From positions 1 to 35,679 of IMG/VR virus record IMGVR_UViG_3300046718_000604: a stretch of 35,679 nucleotides of DNA, one strand, 5' to 3'. Position 1 is the first letter of the stretch. The number at the start of each line of letters is the position of its first letter. This document shows positions 21,585 to 29,108 of this stretch, piece by piece. This DNA is from a virus. The position numbers were made by a program, and so were the translations under genes. The notes beneath the pieces are model-generated. The model saw only the letters and a list, made by a program, of their open reading frames with translations. It made no database searches and was not told where the DNA came from.

Positions 21585-22562
21585 CTAGGAGGGTTTCGCC
21601 CTCTTATAGATGCCACGAGCGACCTTGATCAGGCGTCCGGACTTCATCAGGCTAGAGACCATGCGTGCAGCGGTACGCGTGGGGAGTTTCAGTTCCTTTT
21701 CAGCCTTGGCGAGGAGTTGAGCGGTCGTGATGCCTAGATCGTCGTATGGGACAAGGGCTAACACGGCCTCTTCCATGTCCATATCGCGGTAGAGGTCGTA
21801 CGGGACGAATAGGCCGGACTTCTTGTCTCGGGCGAAGCGGAACTCCTCCGGGCTCGAATGGCGGGGGACCCAGCCGAGAATGTAGGCCGGTTCCTCGGGG
21901 TTGGGGTCGACCAGATACATCTGGGTATCACTGAAGCCGGCGAAGGCGTGAGAGCCGGCGATACGATCTTGGGGTCTCAGATACAGCTCGTTTGGGTCAG
22001 CCTTCTGCTTACCCATGTGGGCGGAACAGGTGATGTTGACGTGACGTTCACGACACAGGCGGGAGAGGCGGAGAAGCGATACGGCGACGTCCCTCGAGCG
22101 GTTGGGATCGCCAGCGATGAACAGCGGCGACACGGGGTCGACCATCAGATGGCAGCCGGGCTGAGGGTTCAGCTTGTTGAAGCAGTACAGGAAGGATTTA
22201 TAGGCTTTGTCGGTACGCTGCAACTCGACGAGGTCGAGATCCTGATCGTCGGCGACCGAATAGTGGGGGATGTCGTCGAAGCCAACGGCCTCGAACCACT
22301 GGGCATGCGACTGCCACTGGCGATCGGCCGCGAGGAAGGCGAAGGACCGCGGGCGGTTGGTGGGTTTGCCGCAGATGGTCAGGCCGTCTCGCCAGCGCCG
22401 GCACCATTCGGCCAGCATCGTGGTCTTGCCGACACCAGGTGCCCCGGAGAACAGCGTGAGCGTGCCGAACGGGATAATTCCTGGAATGGGGTCAGGATAG
22501 GGCTGGCGGGCCGCAGGAGCGACTTGACCGTCTGGAGGCAGGGGTGGTAGGCTGTCCGGCAT
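21585..22562 (-). CDS. RepA-like AAA ATPase/replicative helicase-type protein (325 aa)
   Basis: The start at 22562 (MPDSLPPL) is preceded by GAGGT; an alternative ATG at 22589 has a poorly spaced site. GAPGVGKTT at residues 40-48 is a Walker A motif, LMVDP at 139-143 a Walker B-like strand, and CSAHMGKQ a likely sensor element. The core matches RepA/AAA-25-type hexameric ATPases of plasmids and phages. The C-terminal part (TTAQLLAKAEKELKLPTRTAARMVSSLMKSGRLIKVARGIYKR) looks like a winged helix. It lies on the opposite strand to its neighbours, adjacent to the repeat cluster, so a replication role is plausible. Confidence 0.7.
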   Translation of the reverse strand: MPDSLPPLPPDGQVAPAARQPYPDPIPGIIPFGTLTLFSGAPGVGKTTMLAEWCRRWRDGLTICGKPTNRPRSFAFLAADRQWQSHAQWFEAVGFDDIPHYSVADDQDLDLVELQRTDKAYKSFLYCFNKLNPQPGCHLMVDPVSPLFIAGDPNRSRDVAVSLLRLSRLCRERHVNITCSAHMGKQKADPNELYLRPQDRIAGSHAFAGFSDTQMYLVDPNPEEPAYILGWVPRHSSPEEFRFARDKKSGLFVPYDLYRDMDMEEAVLALVPYDDLGITTAQLLAKAEKELKLPTRTAARMVSSLMKSGRLIKVARGIYKRAKPS

Positions 22563-22647
22563 GTGAGACCTCAATGAGCGGTGCGGCATTCCCTCCGTAC
22601 CCCTCGGTTATTCCCTGTTCGTCCCTTCAACTCTTGCCGCCAGTCAG

Positions 22648-22678
22648 CGCCCGATCAGGACACCCCCCCGGTCGGGCG
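22648..22678 (-). other. Inverted repeat in the leader of the ATPase gene
   Basis: CGCCCGA (22648-22654) pairs with TCGGGCG (22672-22678). The gap 22563-22780 is the divergent region between the ATPase and the 115-aa gene. I see no convincing -10/-35 for the minus strand. It may be an attenuator. Confidence 0.3.
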
Positions 22679-22744
22679 TTCGACTGTACGGAAGCCGAGA
22701 CTCTACCACAGAATCAGTCCTATTCCAATCTGCCACTTGACAAT

Positions 22745-22773
22745 CTGTCAGACTAGCAGTAGTCTCATAGAGT
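22745..22773 (+). promoter_or_regulatory. Early promoter 3
   Basis: CTGTCA (22745-22750), 17 bases, then TAGAGT (22768-22773). It is about 75% identical over 26 bp to the promoter at 23117 (GAYTAGCAGTWGTC core), and a TTGACA sits eight bases further upstream with its own inverted TGTCA (22737-22750). The ATG at 22781 falls at the expected start of transcription. Confidence 0.5.
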
Positions 22774-22780
22774 CCTAACC

Positions 22781-23128
22781 ATGAAAGTCACCGCGCAGCA
22801 CAATCTCGAGAGCAAAACCGCCCTGCAGAAGGCCGCGGAACTCTCGCCCCACGAGATCCGGATCCGTATCCAACCCGGGGTGTACCAGAAGGATAACGGC
22901 AATTACCTCAGCTGGCGGGATGTCAGCTGGACGGTGATCGTGGAGTCCGAGCGGGAGGCGCAGAGGTTCCGGTCTGCGCTGGCTGCCTTCTTCGTCAGAC
23001 TCGACCGGGTGGGGCTCGATGTGGTGCGTATGGAACTCGAAGCCACCAACCGCGGGCTGACGTCGAGTCAAGTCGAGGAGCTGCTGAAGGATAAGGATGA
23101 GTCTGAGATCGTCAGCTTGACAGATTAG
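22781..23128 (+). CDS. Hypothetical protein (115 aa), probably leaderless
   Basis: ATG lies seven bases after the -10 (TAGAGT) with no ribosome binding site, so the transcript may be leaderless. The protein is helical and acidic/basic mixed (MKVTAQHNLESKTALQKAAELSPHEIRIRIQPG, SEREAQRFRSALAAFFVRLDRVGLDVVRMELEA) with a C-terminal SSQVEELLKDKDESE. No domain is recognised. It could be an early DNA-metabolism accessory by position. Confidence 0.6.
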   Translation: MKVTAQHNLESKTALQKAAELSPHEIRIRIQPGVYQKDNGNYLSWRDVSWTVIVESEREAQRFRSALAAFFVRLDRVGLDVVRMELEATNRGLTSSQVEELLKDKDESEIVSLTD

Positions 23129-23145
23129 CAGTTGTCCTGTAGAGT
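23117..23145 (+). promoter_or_regulatory. Early promoter 4
   Basis: TTGACA (23117-23122), 17 bases, then TAGAGT (23140-23145), overlapping the end of the 115-aa gene. It is followed by a leader with GGAGGTGGT before the ATG at 23173. It would drive the recombination module. Confidence 0.55.
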
Positions 23146-23172
23146 GTCGTCAGTTGTGGTGGTGGAGGTGGT

Positions 23173-24570
23173 ATGCAGACGTTGTGGTTGACCGACAGAA
23201 CACGATACTCAACCGGCACCGGCCGCTGTGCCCAGGAACGCTACCTCACCAACCATTTCGGTCCCACCGGTTACGGGATCGTGCCTCGATCAGACTCCCT
23301 CCCACTGGCCACCGGGATCTACGGGCACAAGGCCCTCGAGACCCTGTTCCAGCACCTCGCCGAGACCGATACTTTCCCACCGCTGACCCTGATTCGATCA
23401 GCCATCCAGAAGGCGAGTGACGACTACGAAGCCAAGATCGAAGGATCCGGCTACCGTGGGCTGCTGGCGTCGGAGTCCTCGAGTCGAATCGTCCAGGAAC
23501 AGAAACTCCTCCTGGCCGGGCTGATCTATGCCCTCTGTCGCCAGCTCCTGCCGTGGCTGTGGAGGAACTACCGGGTGTTGGAGGCGGAGACCGAGTCGAT
23601 CGTGGTGCTGGACTGCACCTGTGGACTGGGATCGACCACGGTGGAAGGCTTGAACGCCTCCACCCATGCCGAGCGCGGGTGTCTCGGGATCGGTCAGATG
23701 CTCAGGCAGGATGTGATCGCCGAGCACCGGGAGACCAAGCGGTTGGCCTACTTCGAAGCCAAGACCACCGGGCAGGCTGGAGAATCGTGGGCGCCAGCGT
23801 GGGAGACCAAACCTCAACTTGGCATCGGGACCTTCGGGATCGAGGCGAGATACGGCAAACCCGTCTCCGAGTTCTACATCATCGGGTTGTACAAAGGTCG
23901 ACGTCAGAAGGTGGAGGATCCCTTCGAGGGTACCTGGTATCGACAGGATTCACCCTTCTGCTACGGGTTCTGTCGACCGGGGAATCCGCCACTAGCACCT
24001 GACGATTGGCTGCCGGCCTACGAGTGGACGAATGCGGAGGGGGAGACCAAGCGAGCGGGCAGGACCTATCAGAAGCGGTCGATCGCTGACCTGGCCAACA
24101 GTGATTGGCCCACATGGATCGAACGAGCGGATCAGGCGATGACCCCGGGTGAGTTCTGGATCAACTTCCTACCCCCGTCGGTGGTGGAGAAGCAGGTCTT
24201 CCTGGTCGGACCCCTGATCCCGCAGCAGGCCCAGATCGAGACCCTCAAGCATGCGATCGTGGGCGAGGAGCGGAAGTGGCAGGACATCCTGTGGAAGCTG
24301 TACGAGTACCAACAGGAACATGCTTGGAACTCACCGGAGTTCCAAAATCGACTAGCCTCGCTAGTCTCCCCGAGTTTCGAGTGCAGGAGATTCGGGCTGC
24401 GGCATGAGTGTGCCTTCGTCCCGATCTGTTTCAAGCAGGCTGGCTGGGAGGATCCGCTGGGCGGTGGGAAGTATGTCCCCAGACGTCCACACCACCAACC
24501 AGAAATTGATCAGGCCGTTGAGCGTGGCTTGCTGTTGGACGAGGCAGCGGAGAGTGAGGAGGAGGAATGA
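23173..24570 (+). CDS. RecB/Cas4-like PD-(D/E)XK nuclease with probable Fe-S cluster (465 aa)
   Basis: The nuclease fold is marked by GIYGHKALE (His52), D180 in LRQDVIAEH and the E-x-K pair FEAKTTG (Glu195, Lys197). Cys19 near the N-terminus and Cys404, Cys413 and Cys419 near the C-terminus form the split four-cysteine layout of AddB/Cas4-type iron-sulphur clusters. Such enzymes resect or process DNA ends. It is encoded a few genes before an ERF annealing protein, which suggests a phage recombination pair. The metal-binding residues are seen; the activity is inferred. Confidence 0.7.
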   Translation: MQTLWLTDRTRYSTGTGRCAQERYLTNHFGPTGYGIVPRSDSLPLATGIYGHKALETLFQHLAETDTFPPLTLIRSAIQKASDDYEAKIEGSGYRGLLASESSSRIVQEQKLLLAGLIYALCRQLLPWLWRNYRVLEAETESIVVLDCTCGLGSTTVEGLNASTHAERGCLGIGQMLRQDVIAEHRETKRLAYFEAKTTGQAGESWAPAWETKPQLGIGTFGIEARYGKPVSEFYIIGLYKGRRQKVEDPFEGTWYRQDSPFCYGFCRPGNPPLAPDDWLPAYEWTNAEGETKRAGRTYQKRSIADLANSDWPTWIERADQAMTPGEFWINFLPPSVVEKQVFLVGPLIPQQAQIETLKHAIVGEERKWQDILWKLYEYQQEHAWNSPEFQNRLASLVSPSFECRRFGLRHECAFVPICFKQAGWEDPLGGGKYVPRRPHHQPEIDQAVERGLLLDEAAESEEEE

Positions 24571-25067
24571 GCCCGGTAGAAGGATCACGATTCGGCACCA
24601 ACCGCCCAGCCCCTGCTGCGATCCTCTGGCACTGCCCCGCCTGTGGACAGGAGCAGAGTGGGCCGGTCGAACTCGGCTGCACCAGCTGTGGGAATGGCAC
24701 CCCCGGGAGGCATAGCGGGGAGACGACGCCAGCGGGGAAGCGGAGCGATCCCGGTCCACTGCGGGAGATGTCTGACGTTGATACAGCCTTCACGTACTGG
24801 TCGGCCGATCGGATCGTGCCCAAGACGCAGGCTGATACTGCCCTCGTCTATCAAGCCTTCAAAGCCGGCTGGGAGATCGCGATGAGTCAGCAACAGGTGG
24901 CCGCGAGCGTCTCTCCACTGACTGGGACGATCCAATCCCGCACCATCCGTGCCGCCTTGGAGTTCTTCCGGGAACAGATTCTCACCGCCCAGCCCGAAGA
25001 GGTCACGACCGGGGAGTGGCTGAGTGCGGATCAGGTCACCGAGCTGTTGAAGGAGTACGGATCATGA
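24567..25067 (+). CDS. Zinc-ribbon protein (166 aa)
   Basis: The ATG overlaps the nuclease stop (ATGA). The N-terminal part has HCPACGQEQSG and CTSCGNG, two CxxC pairs of a zinc ribbon, in a Pro/Gly-rich context. The C-terminal part is helical (DTALVYQAFKAGWEIAMSQQQVAAS, AALEFFREQIL). It may be an accessory of the nuclease or a small DNA-binding protein. Confidence 0.65.
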   Translation: MSPVEGSRFGTNRPAPAAILWHCPACGQEQSGPVELGCTSCGNGTPGRHSGETTPAGKRSDPGPLREMSDVDTAFTYWSADRIVPKTQADTALVYQAFKAGWEIAMSQQQVAASVSPLTGTIQSRTIRAALEFFREQILTAQPEEVTTGEWLSADQVTELLKEYGS

Positions 25068-25294
25068 TCGACGACTATCTCGATCCCGAAGGGGCCGTTA
25101 GCTTCCCCCGTCGGTACAATCCGTGGCACGAACTGGACATGCTGAACCACGCGAAGGTCCCCACGGAGCATCCAGGGATCGTGATGCTGGGCGAACTACG
25201 ACAGGGCGAGCGCTCTGCCAACCATCGGGACTGCCTCGGCCCGAGTCTGACGCAACTCTTCGAGGAGGAAGGAGATCGTCATGGACGGGACTGA
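25064..25294 (+). CDS. Hypothetical protein (76 aa)
   Basis: The start at 25064 overlaps the previous stop (ATGA). The sequence MIDDYLDPEGAVSFPRRYNPWHELDMLNHAK is polar with no recognised motif; the C-terminus is EEEGDRHGRD. It overlaps the next gene by 14 bases. Confidence 0.55.
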   Translation: MIDDYLDPEGAVSFPRRYNPWHELDMLNHAKVPTEHPGIVMLGELRQGERSANHRDCLGPSLTQLFEEEGDRHGRD

Positions 25295-25511
25295 GTTGGC
25301 GAAGCATATCTTTGACACGGGCGTGAGCATGAACCGCGTCTTGGCACGGGCGGTGGCGGACGGTGGAGGGGGACTACTGCCCCACATCTACCTGCTGGAG
25401 GGCAGCCTGAGCTACGCAGCCCTCGGCGTGTTCTCGACGCGAGCGAAGGCCGAGGCCGTGCAGCGGAATCTCGACTTCCCCACGACCATTCGGGAAGAGG
25501 TGGTGTACTGA
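25281..25511 (+). CDS. Hypothetical protein (76 aa)
   Basis: ATG at 25281 has a GGAGGAAGGAG upstream. The protein starts MDGTELAKHIFDTGVSMNRVLARAVADG and contains a short hydrophobic-like stretch and a beta segment (LSYAALGVFSTRAKAEAVQRNLDFPTTI), with no motif I can name. It is coupled to the ERF gene by TGATG. Confidence 0.6.
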   Translation: MDGTELAKHIFDTGVSMNRVLARAVADGGGGLLPHIYLLEGSLSYAALGVFSTRAKAEAVQRNLDFPTTIREEVVY

Positions 25512-26329
25512 TGGAGAATGGACTGAGCCCCGTCGGAAAGATCCCCCTCGCGACCCCTATCCCGGCGTCCACCCCGGAAGTACCGGGATCGCCTAGCAAG
25601 GTAGGGTCCGTCGGGAGCGGAGGAGCTGGGACCGACGGGGCTCCTCGCCCTCCTACTGGGGAGGAGATCAAGCAGCAGGCTGCCAGGGAGCGGGAGGAGC
25701 AGATCAAGGCGGCTCAGGAGGATGCTCGACTGGGTGTCCGACGGTCTGCCACGATCGGCAAGCTGGTCCTCGCGCTATCGAAGGCGCAGGGCCAGATCAA
25801 GCCGGCGCTGCGGAAGTCGGACAATCCCTTCTTCAAGTCGAAGTTTGCCGACCTCGCCGCGACGTGGGATGCCTGTCGGGCTGCACTGGCGGAGAACGAG
25901 ATCGCGGTGATCCAGCCGGTGAAGACCTCGGGGACCGTCGTGGTGGTGACCACCCTGCTGGCTCACAGCTCAGACGAGTGGGTGGAGGAATCTCTCACCA
26001 TGCTGGCGGCACAGAACACCCCGCAGGCCATCGGGAGCACGATCACCTACGCTCGCCGATACGGCCTCGCAGCGATGGTGGGGGTGGCACCGGAGGATGA
26101 TGACGGGCAGGCAGCCTCCACCGATCTCCCACCGAGTGTGAAGCAGGACACCGGAGTCAGGAGCAACCTGCAGCGGTCAGCGGGATCTGGTGTCAGCGAT
26201 GAGATCCAGACGCCACAGGCCGCGGTCGTCAGTCGGCCGATCGCCTCACCTCGTCCCATGGTCAGTGCAGTCGGGAATCCACCCCCACCACCCGGACCCA
26301 AACCGCCTGAACGGGCACCAGGATCGTAG
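25511..26329 (+). CDS. erf: ERF family single-strand annealing protein (272 aa)
   Basis: The ATG at 25511 shares the TGATG junction. The core has the ERF landmarks: LRKSDNPFFKSKFADLAATWDACRAAL near residues 100-126 and AIGSTITYARRYGLAAMVGVAPEDDDG near residues 173-199. The N-terminus is Pro/Gly-rich and the C-terminus Pro-rich and probably disordered. ERF proteins anneal complementary single strands during phage recombination. It follows a RecB/Cas4-like nuclease and precedes an uncharacterised protein, a common grouping. Confidence 0.9.
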   Translation: MENGLSPVGKIPLATPIPASTPEVPGSPSKVGSVGSGGAGTDGAPRPPTGEEIKQQAAREREEQIKAAQEDARLGVRRSATIGKLVLALSKAQGQIKPALRKSDNPFFKSKFADLAATWDACRAALAENEIAVIQPVKTSGTVVVVTTLLAHSSDEWVEESLTMLAAQNTPQAIGSTITYARRYGLAAMVGVAPEDDDGQAASTDLPPSVKQDTGVRSNLQRSAGSGVSDEIQTPQAAVVSRPIASPRPMVSAVGNPPPPPGPKPPERAPGS

Positions 26330-26333
26330 ATCA

Positions 26334-26347
26334 GTACTGATCAGTAC
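26334..26347. repeat. Palindrome GTACTGATCAGTAC, copy 2
   Basis: This copy directly follows the stop of the ERF gene and sits within the 19-mer at 26329-26347 that is identical to 20834-20852. The position just after a stop codon suggests a terminator, operator or mRNA-end element, although without a U tract. Confidence 0.6.
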
Positions 26348-26389
26348 AGTAGCTAGTCGTCAACCTCGTGAAGTGTAGGAGTTCAAGTT

Positions 26390-27025
26390 ATGAGTGGCAA
26401 GAGTCTGAGTGAATTGGAACTGAAAGAAGAAACCCTCCCGGCGCAGGCATTCGACGATCTCCCGGACTTCGGGGCCTTCACCCCACCGCCCCAGCCCGGG
26501 CCGTACCGGTTCACCCTGCCGGCCGATCTGTCGAAGACGTGGGATGTCTACGAGACCACCAAGGGACAGCGGGTGAGACTCGTGTTGGATCGTGACGCTC
26601 CGCTGACGATCGTCGCCAGCCCGGGCAACAAGGCGAACGGCGACAGCTTCCAGACCCGCCTGTCGAATCAGGAGCGGAAGCGCGGCAACGTGGAGGCGTC
26701 CGATCTCGACTACCTCCTCCGAGCGTTCGGGGTGAAGACACGTCCAGCGGGGAACAAGGCCACGGTCGAAGTGGTCTCGGGATTCGCGGGGAAGACCTTC
26801 GGGGCCGACATCACCTATTCCTTCGGCTGCAACGACACCAAGAATATTCGGGTGGTCGGGGCGGATGGGAAGCTCGAGGAGGTCCAGGGTCGTCTGGGCT
26901 GCGGGAAGAAGTACTACCAGAAGGATCTCTCCAAGGATGCCCAGGGGAACTATCCCGATCAGGTGCAGTGTGCCTGTGGAGCCGTCTTGAGGGTCTTTGC
27001 CAACCTTGACAACCTGAGAGCCTAG
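26390..27025 (+). CDS. Hypothetical protein, ssDNA-binding partner candidate (211 aa)
   Basis: AGGAG precedes ATG at 26390. The N-terminus is acidic (ELELKEETLPAQAFDDLPDFG), the middle has alternating strands (YRFTLPADLSKTWDVYETTKGQRVRLVL, GKTFGADITYSF), and the C-terminus holds GCGKKYYQKD and CACGAVLRVFAN, a possible zinc ribbon. A gene after ERF often encodes a single-strand DNA-binding protein; no OB-fold motif is sure here. It lies between two copies of the 14-bp palindrome. Confidence 0.5.
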   Translation: MSGKSLSELELKEETLPAQAFDDLPDFGAFTPPPQPGPYRFTLPADLSKTWDVYETTKGQRVRLVLDRDAPLTIVASPGNKANGDSFQTRLSNQERKRGNVEASDLDYLLRAFGVKTRPAGNKATVEVVSGFAGKTFGADITYSFGCNDTKNIRVVGADGKLEEVQGRLGCGKKYYQKDLSKDAQGNYPDQVQCACGAVLRVFANLDNLRA

Positions 27026-27038
27026 ATCAGTACCTACT

Positions 27039-27052
27039 GTACTGATCAGTAC
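27039..27052. repeat. Palindrome GTACTGATCAGTAC, copy 3
   Basis: A third exact copy follows the stop of the 211-aa gene (27025). Its half-site GATCAGTAC also occurs at 27025-27033. Two of the three copies sit right after the genes at 26329 and 27025. Confidence 0.6.
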
Positions 27053-27107
27053 TGAACAGCCGTGTGGTCCCGAGCGGTGGGTCGGGGCACCCTTGAAGGA
27101 GTTGTGT

Positions 27108-27335
27108 ATGCCGCGCACCGCACCCGATCCGATCATCCCGTGTCTCCGGTTCTTCGAGGAACAGCCGCTCGATCTCGCCCAGCAGGCCCTGAGCCTGGCC
27201 AAGGAGATCCTCCGTCGACGTCATACGGGCGAGTCGGTCCTCACCGCGAAGGGGCCGAAGATTGATCCGCCCAAACGGAAGCGGACACCACCGGCGCAGC
27301 TCAACGATGGTCCGTTGGAACTCGCGAAGGAATGA
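27108..27335 (+). CDS. Hypothetical basic protein (75 aa)
   Basis: The start at 27108 (MPRTAPDPIIPCLRFFEEQP) is preceded by AAGGAG. A helical middle (DLAQQALSLAKEILRRRHTG) and a basic Lys/Pro tail (GPKIDPPKRKRTPPAQL) are visible. It overlaps the glycosyltransferase gene by four bases. Function unknown; DNA binding is possible from charge. Confidence 0.6.
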   Translation: MPRTAPDPIIPCLRFFEEQPLDLAQQALSLAKEILRRRHTGESVLTAKGPKIDPPKRKRTPPAQLNDGPLELAKE

Positions 27336-28489
27336 CCAAGACCCCCTTCATGCTCGTCGGCGACGGACCTGCAGACCCGACCGGCCTCGGCCGCATCGCG
27401 AGGGATTTGGCCGGGCTAATCGTGGCGAGCGACCTACCGGTGGAGTTTGTCCAAGTTGGAGGGAGCTGCCCACCTCCATGGACCGCGTGGCGACACTTCC
27501 CCCTCGATCGATCAGACGACTGGGGAGCCGCCTGCACCGCGAGGTACTGGCAGGATCTCTTCGGGACACAACCAGGGATTCTGTTCACCGTGTGGGATCC
27601 AGGGAGGTTGGTTGACTACGCCAACCTCGATCTGCCGGTGCAGAAGTGGGCCTATACGGCCATCGATGCCACGAATAGAAATGGGGTCATCAATGGTCCC
27701 GCGGCAGCAGCCCTGAGCCGGTTCGATCGGGTGCTGGCGTATGGACGGTGGGGGGCTGAGGTCCTGAAGGCCACCTACGGGAAGGAGATCTCCTACCTCC
27801 CCCACGGGCTAACACCTGTGGTGTTCGCGGCACCTCCGAGTCCGGAGGAAGCGAAATGGGTCGCAGCCACGCTCGGGCCCCATGTGGGTACTGCTGACGT
27901 GTTGGGAATGGTGGCTGCGAACCAACCGAGGAAGGACTTCTCGATCTTCTTCGAGACCCTCGCCCTCCTCCGCCACCGCGGTCGGCATGTCTACGGCTGG
28001 CTCCATACCGATACCCCCGTGAAGGCATGGGCGGTGGCGCAGCTCGTGGAGGACTGCGGGCTGCAGCAGCGGATCACCCTGACCTTGGATCAGTTCACCG
28101 ACCGGCAACTGGCCCTGCTCTATCAACGCTGTGGCTGCACGATGCTGACCTCACTGGGAGAAGGCTTCGGGTATCCGATCGTGGAGAGCCTCGCCAGTGG
28201 AACCCCAGTGGTCAGTGGTGAGTGTGCGGGAGGGCGTGAACTCCTGCCCAAGGCCGCATGGAAGGTGCCCGTCAGGATGCAGCGCACCGAGAGTGTCTAT
28301 GCCCTCAAACGGCCGGTGTTCCTCGTGGAGGACTGGGCCAATGCGGTCGAGCGGGCGATGGGGTGGAAAGCACAGGTTGGGGCTGAGGTAGCTGGAGCAT
28401 ACTGCAGAGGCGCCGTGGCTCACCTTGACTGGGCGGCGTTATGGCCTCGCTGGAGAGGCTGGATTCGTCAAGGGTTGGAGGGCCGATGA
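27332..28489 (+). CDS. Glycosyltransferase, GT4/GT-B type (385 aa)
   Basis: The C-terminal domain has the EX7E signature EGFGYPIVE (Glu277 and Glu285), a PHGL element near residue 157 and ANQPRKDF near residue 196, the usual landmarks of GT-B family 4 enzymes that use nucleotide-sugar donors. The N-terminus starts DGPADPTGLGRIARDLA, a donor- or acceptor-side loop. There is no membrane segment or signal peptide. It opens the sugar cassette on the early strand. Confidence 0.8.
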   Translation: MTKTPFMLVGDGPADPTGLGRIARDLAGLIVASDLPVEFVQVGGSCPPPWTAWRHFPLDRSDDWGAACTARYWQDLFGTQPGILFTVWDPGRLVDYANLDLPVQKWAYTAIDATNRNGVINGPAAAALSRFDRVLAYGRWGAEVLKATYGKEISYLPHGLTPVVFAAPPSPEEAKWVAATLGPHVGTADVLGMVAANQPRKDFSIFFETLALLRHRGRHVYGWLHTDTPVKAWAVAQLVEDCGLQQRITLTLDQFTDRQLALLYQRCGCTMLTSLGEGFGYPIVESLASGTPVVSGECAGGRELLPKAAWKVPVRMQRTESVYALKRPVFLVEDWANAVERAMGWKAQVGAEVAGAYCRGAVAHLDWAALWPRWRGWIRQGLEGR

Positions 28490-28761
28490 CCACGACGTCT
28501 CGTATCAGCGGGAAAGCCATCCTGATCAACTTCGACGAACTGAGCGGGGAACAGGCCCTGCTGGCAGAGATCACCATCGACTGTCCGCACTGTGGCAATC
28601 ACAGCCTGCGGATCGCGGGGCATCACCTCCGCACCCTGCAGCGCCTGCTCGCGGAGTGGATTGAAGACTTTCCTGATCTCACCGGGAATGAATCCGGGAT
28701 CGAGGTCATCAACCGCATGAAGTACGGGGGCACTCCGCCAACCGAACCGAGGATGAACTAA
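28486..28761 (+). CDS. Zinc-binding hypothetical protein (91 aa)
   Basis: The ATG overlaps the glycosyltransferase stop (ATGA). CPHCGNHSLRIAGHHLRTLQRLLAEWIED carries a CxxC with following histidines that could complete a zinc site. The start MTTTSRISGKAILINFDELSGEQALLAEITI is beta-like. Function unknown. Confidence 0.65.
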   Translation: MTTTSRISGKAILINFDELSGEQALLAEITIDCPHCGNHSLRIAGHHLRTLQRLLAEWIEDFPDLTGNESGIEVINRMKYGGTPPTEPRMN

Positions 28762-29108
28762 TGGGCCAAGAGAGTCGTTTGAATCCGTTCGCCAAGGAAC
28801 ACCGGGATCTCACGATCACCCCCGGACAGGTCCACGATGCCTTCAACCGGGTACTCCACGAAGGGGATCTGATCTTCCTCCAGGTGGCCGTGCCGCCGAT
28901 CTTCCGGGTGCACCGGATCACGAAGCCGCTCGATCCCAGCGCGCCGGCGAATCTATTGGAGATTACGGTCTCCAGCACGCTGAAGTTCGCCGCGCCACAG
29001 GGGCAGGTCAATCAGGAGTTCGTGCGGGTAATCGAAGCCAGCGAGGCTCAGCCACCCACCGCCAAGCCGAGTCTGGAGATCGTCCGGCCGGAGGAGCCGA
29101 CCCTATGA
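28761..29108 (+). CDS. Hypothetical beta-rich protein (115 aa)
   Basis: The start overlaps the previous stop by one base (TAATG). It contains DLTITPGQVHDAFNRVLHEGDLIFLQVAVPPIFRVHRI and LEITVSSTLKFAAPQG, a small beta-barrel-like pattern. No catalytic residues are recognised. Its stop overlaps the GT2 start. Confidence 0.6.
   Translation: MGQESRLNPFAKEHRDLTITPGQVHDAFNRVLHEGDLIFLQVAVPPIFRVHRITKPLDPSAPANLLEITVSSTLKFAAPQGQVNQEFVRVIEASEAQPPTAKPSLEIVRPEEPTL

Noticed and set aside
21858-22550. Plus-strand open frame of 230 codons
   Set aside because: It is antisense to the ATPase gene with its Walker motifs.
27006-27034. TTGACA at 27006 as a promoter
   Set aside because: No -10 element lies at 16-18 bases; the nearest candidate is only 11 bases away.
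26360-27202. Minus-strand open frame of 280 codons
   Set aside because: It is antisense to the 211-aa gene and spans two palindromes; it has no start signal.
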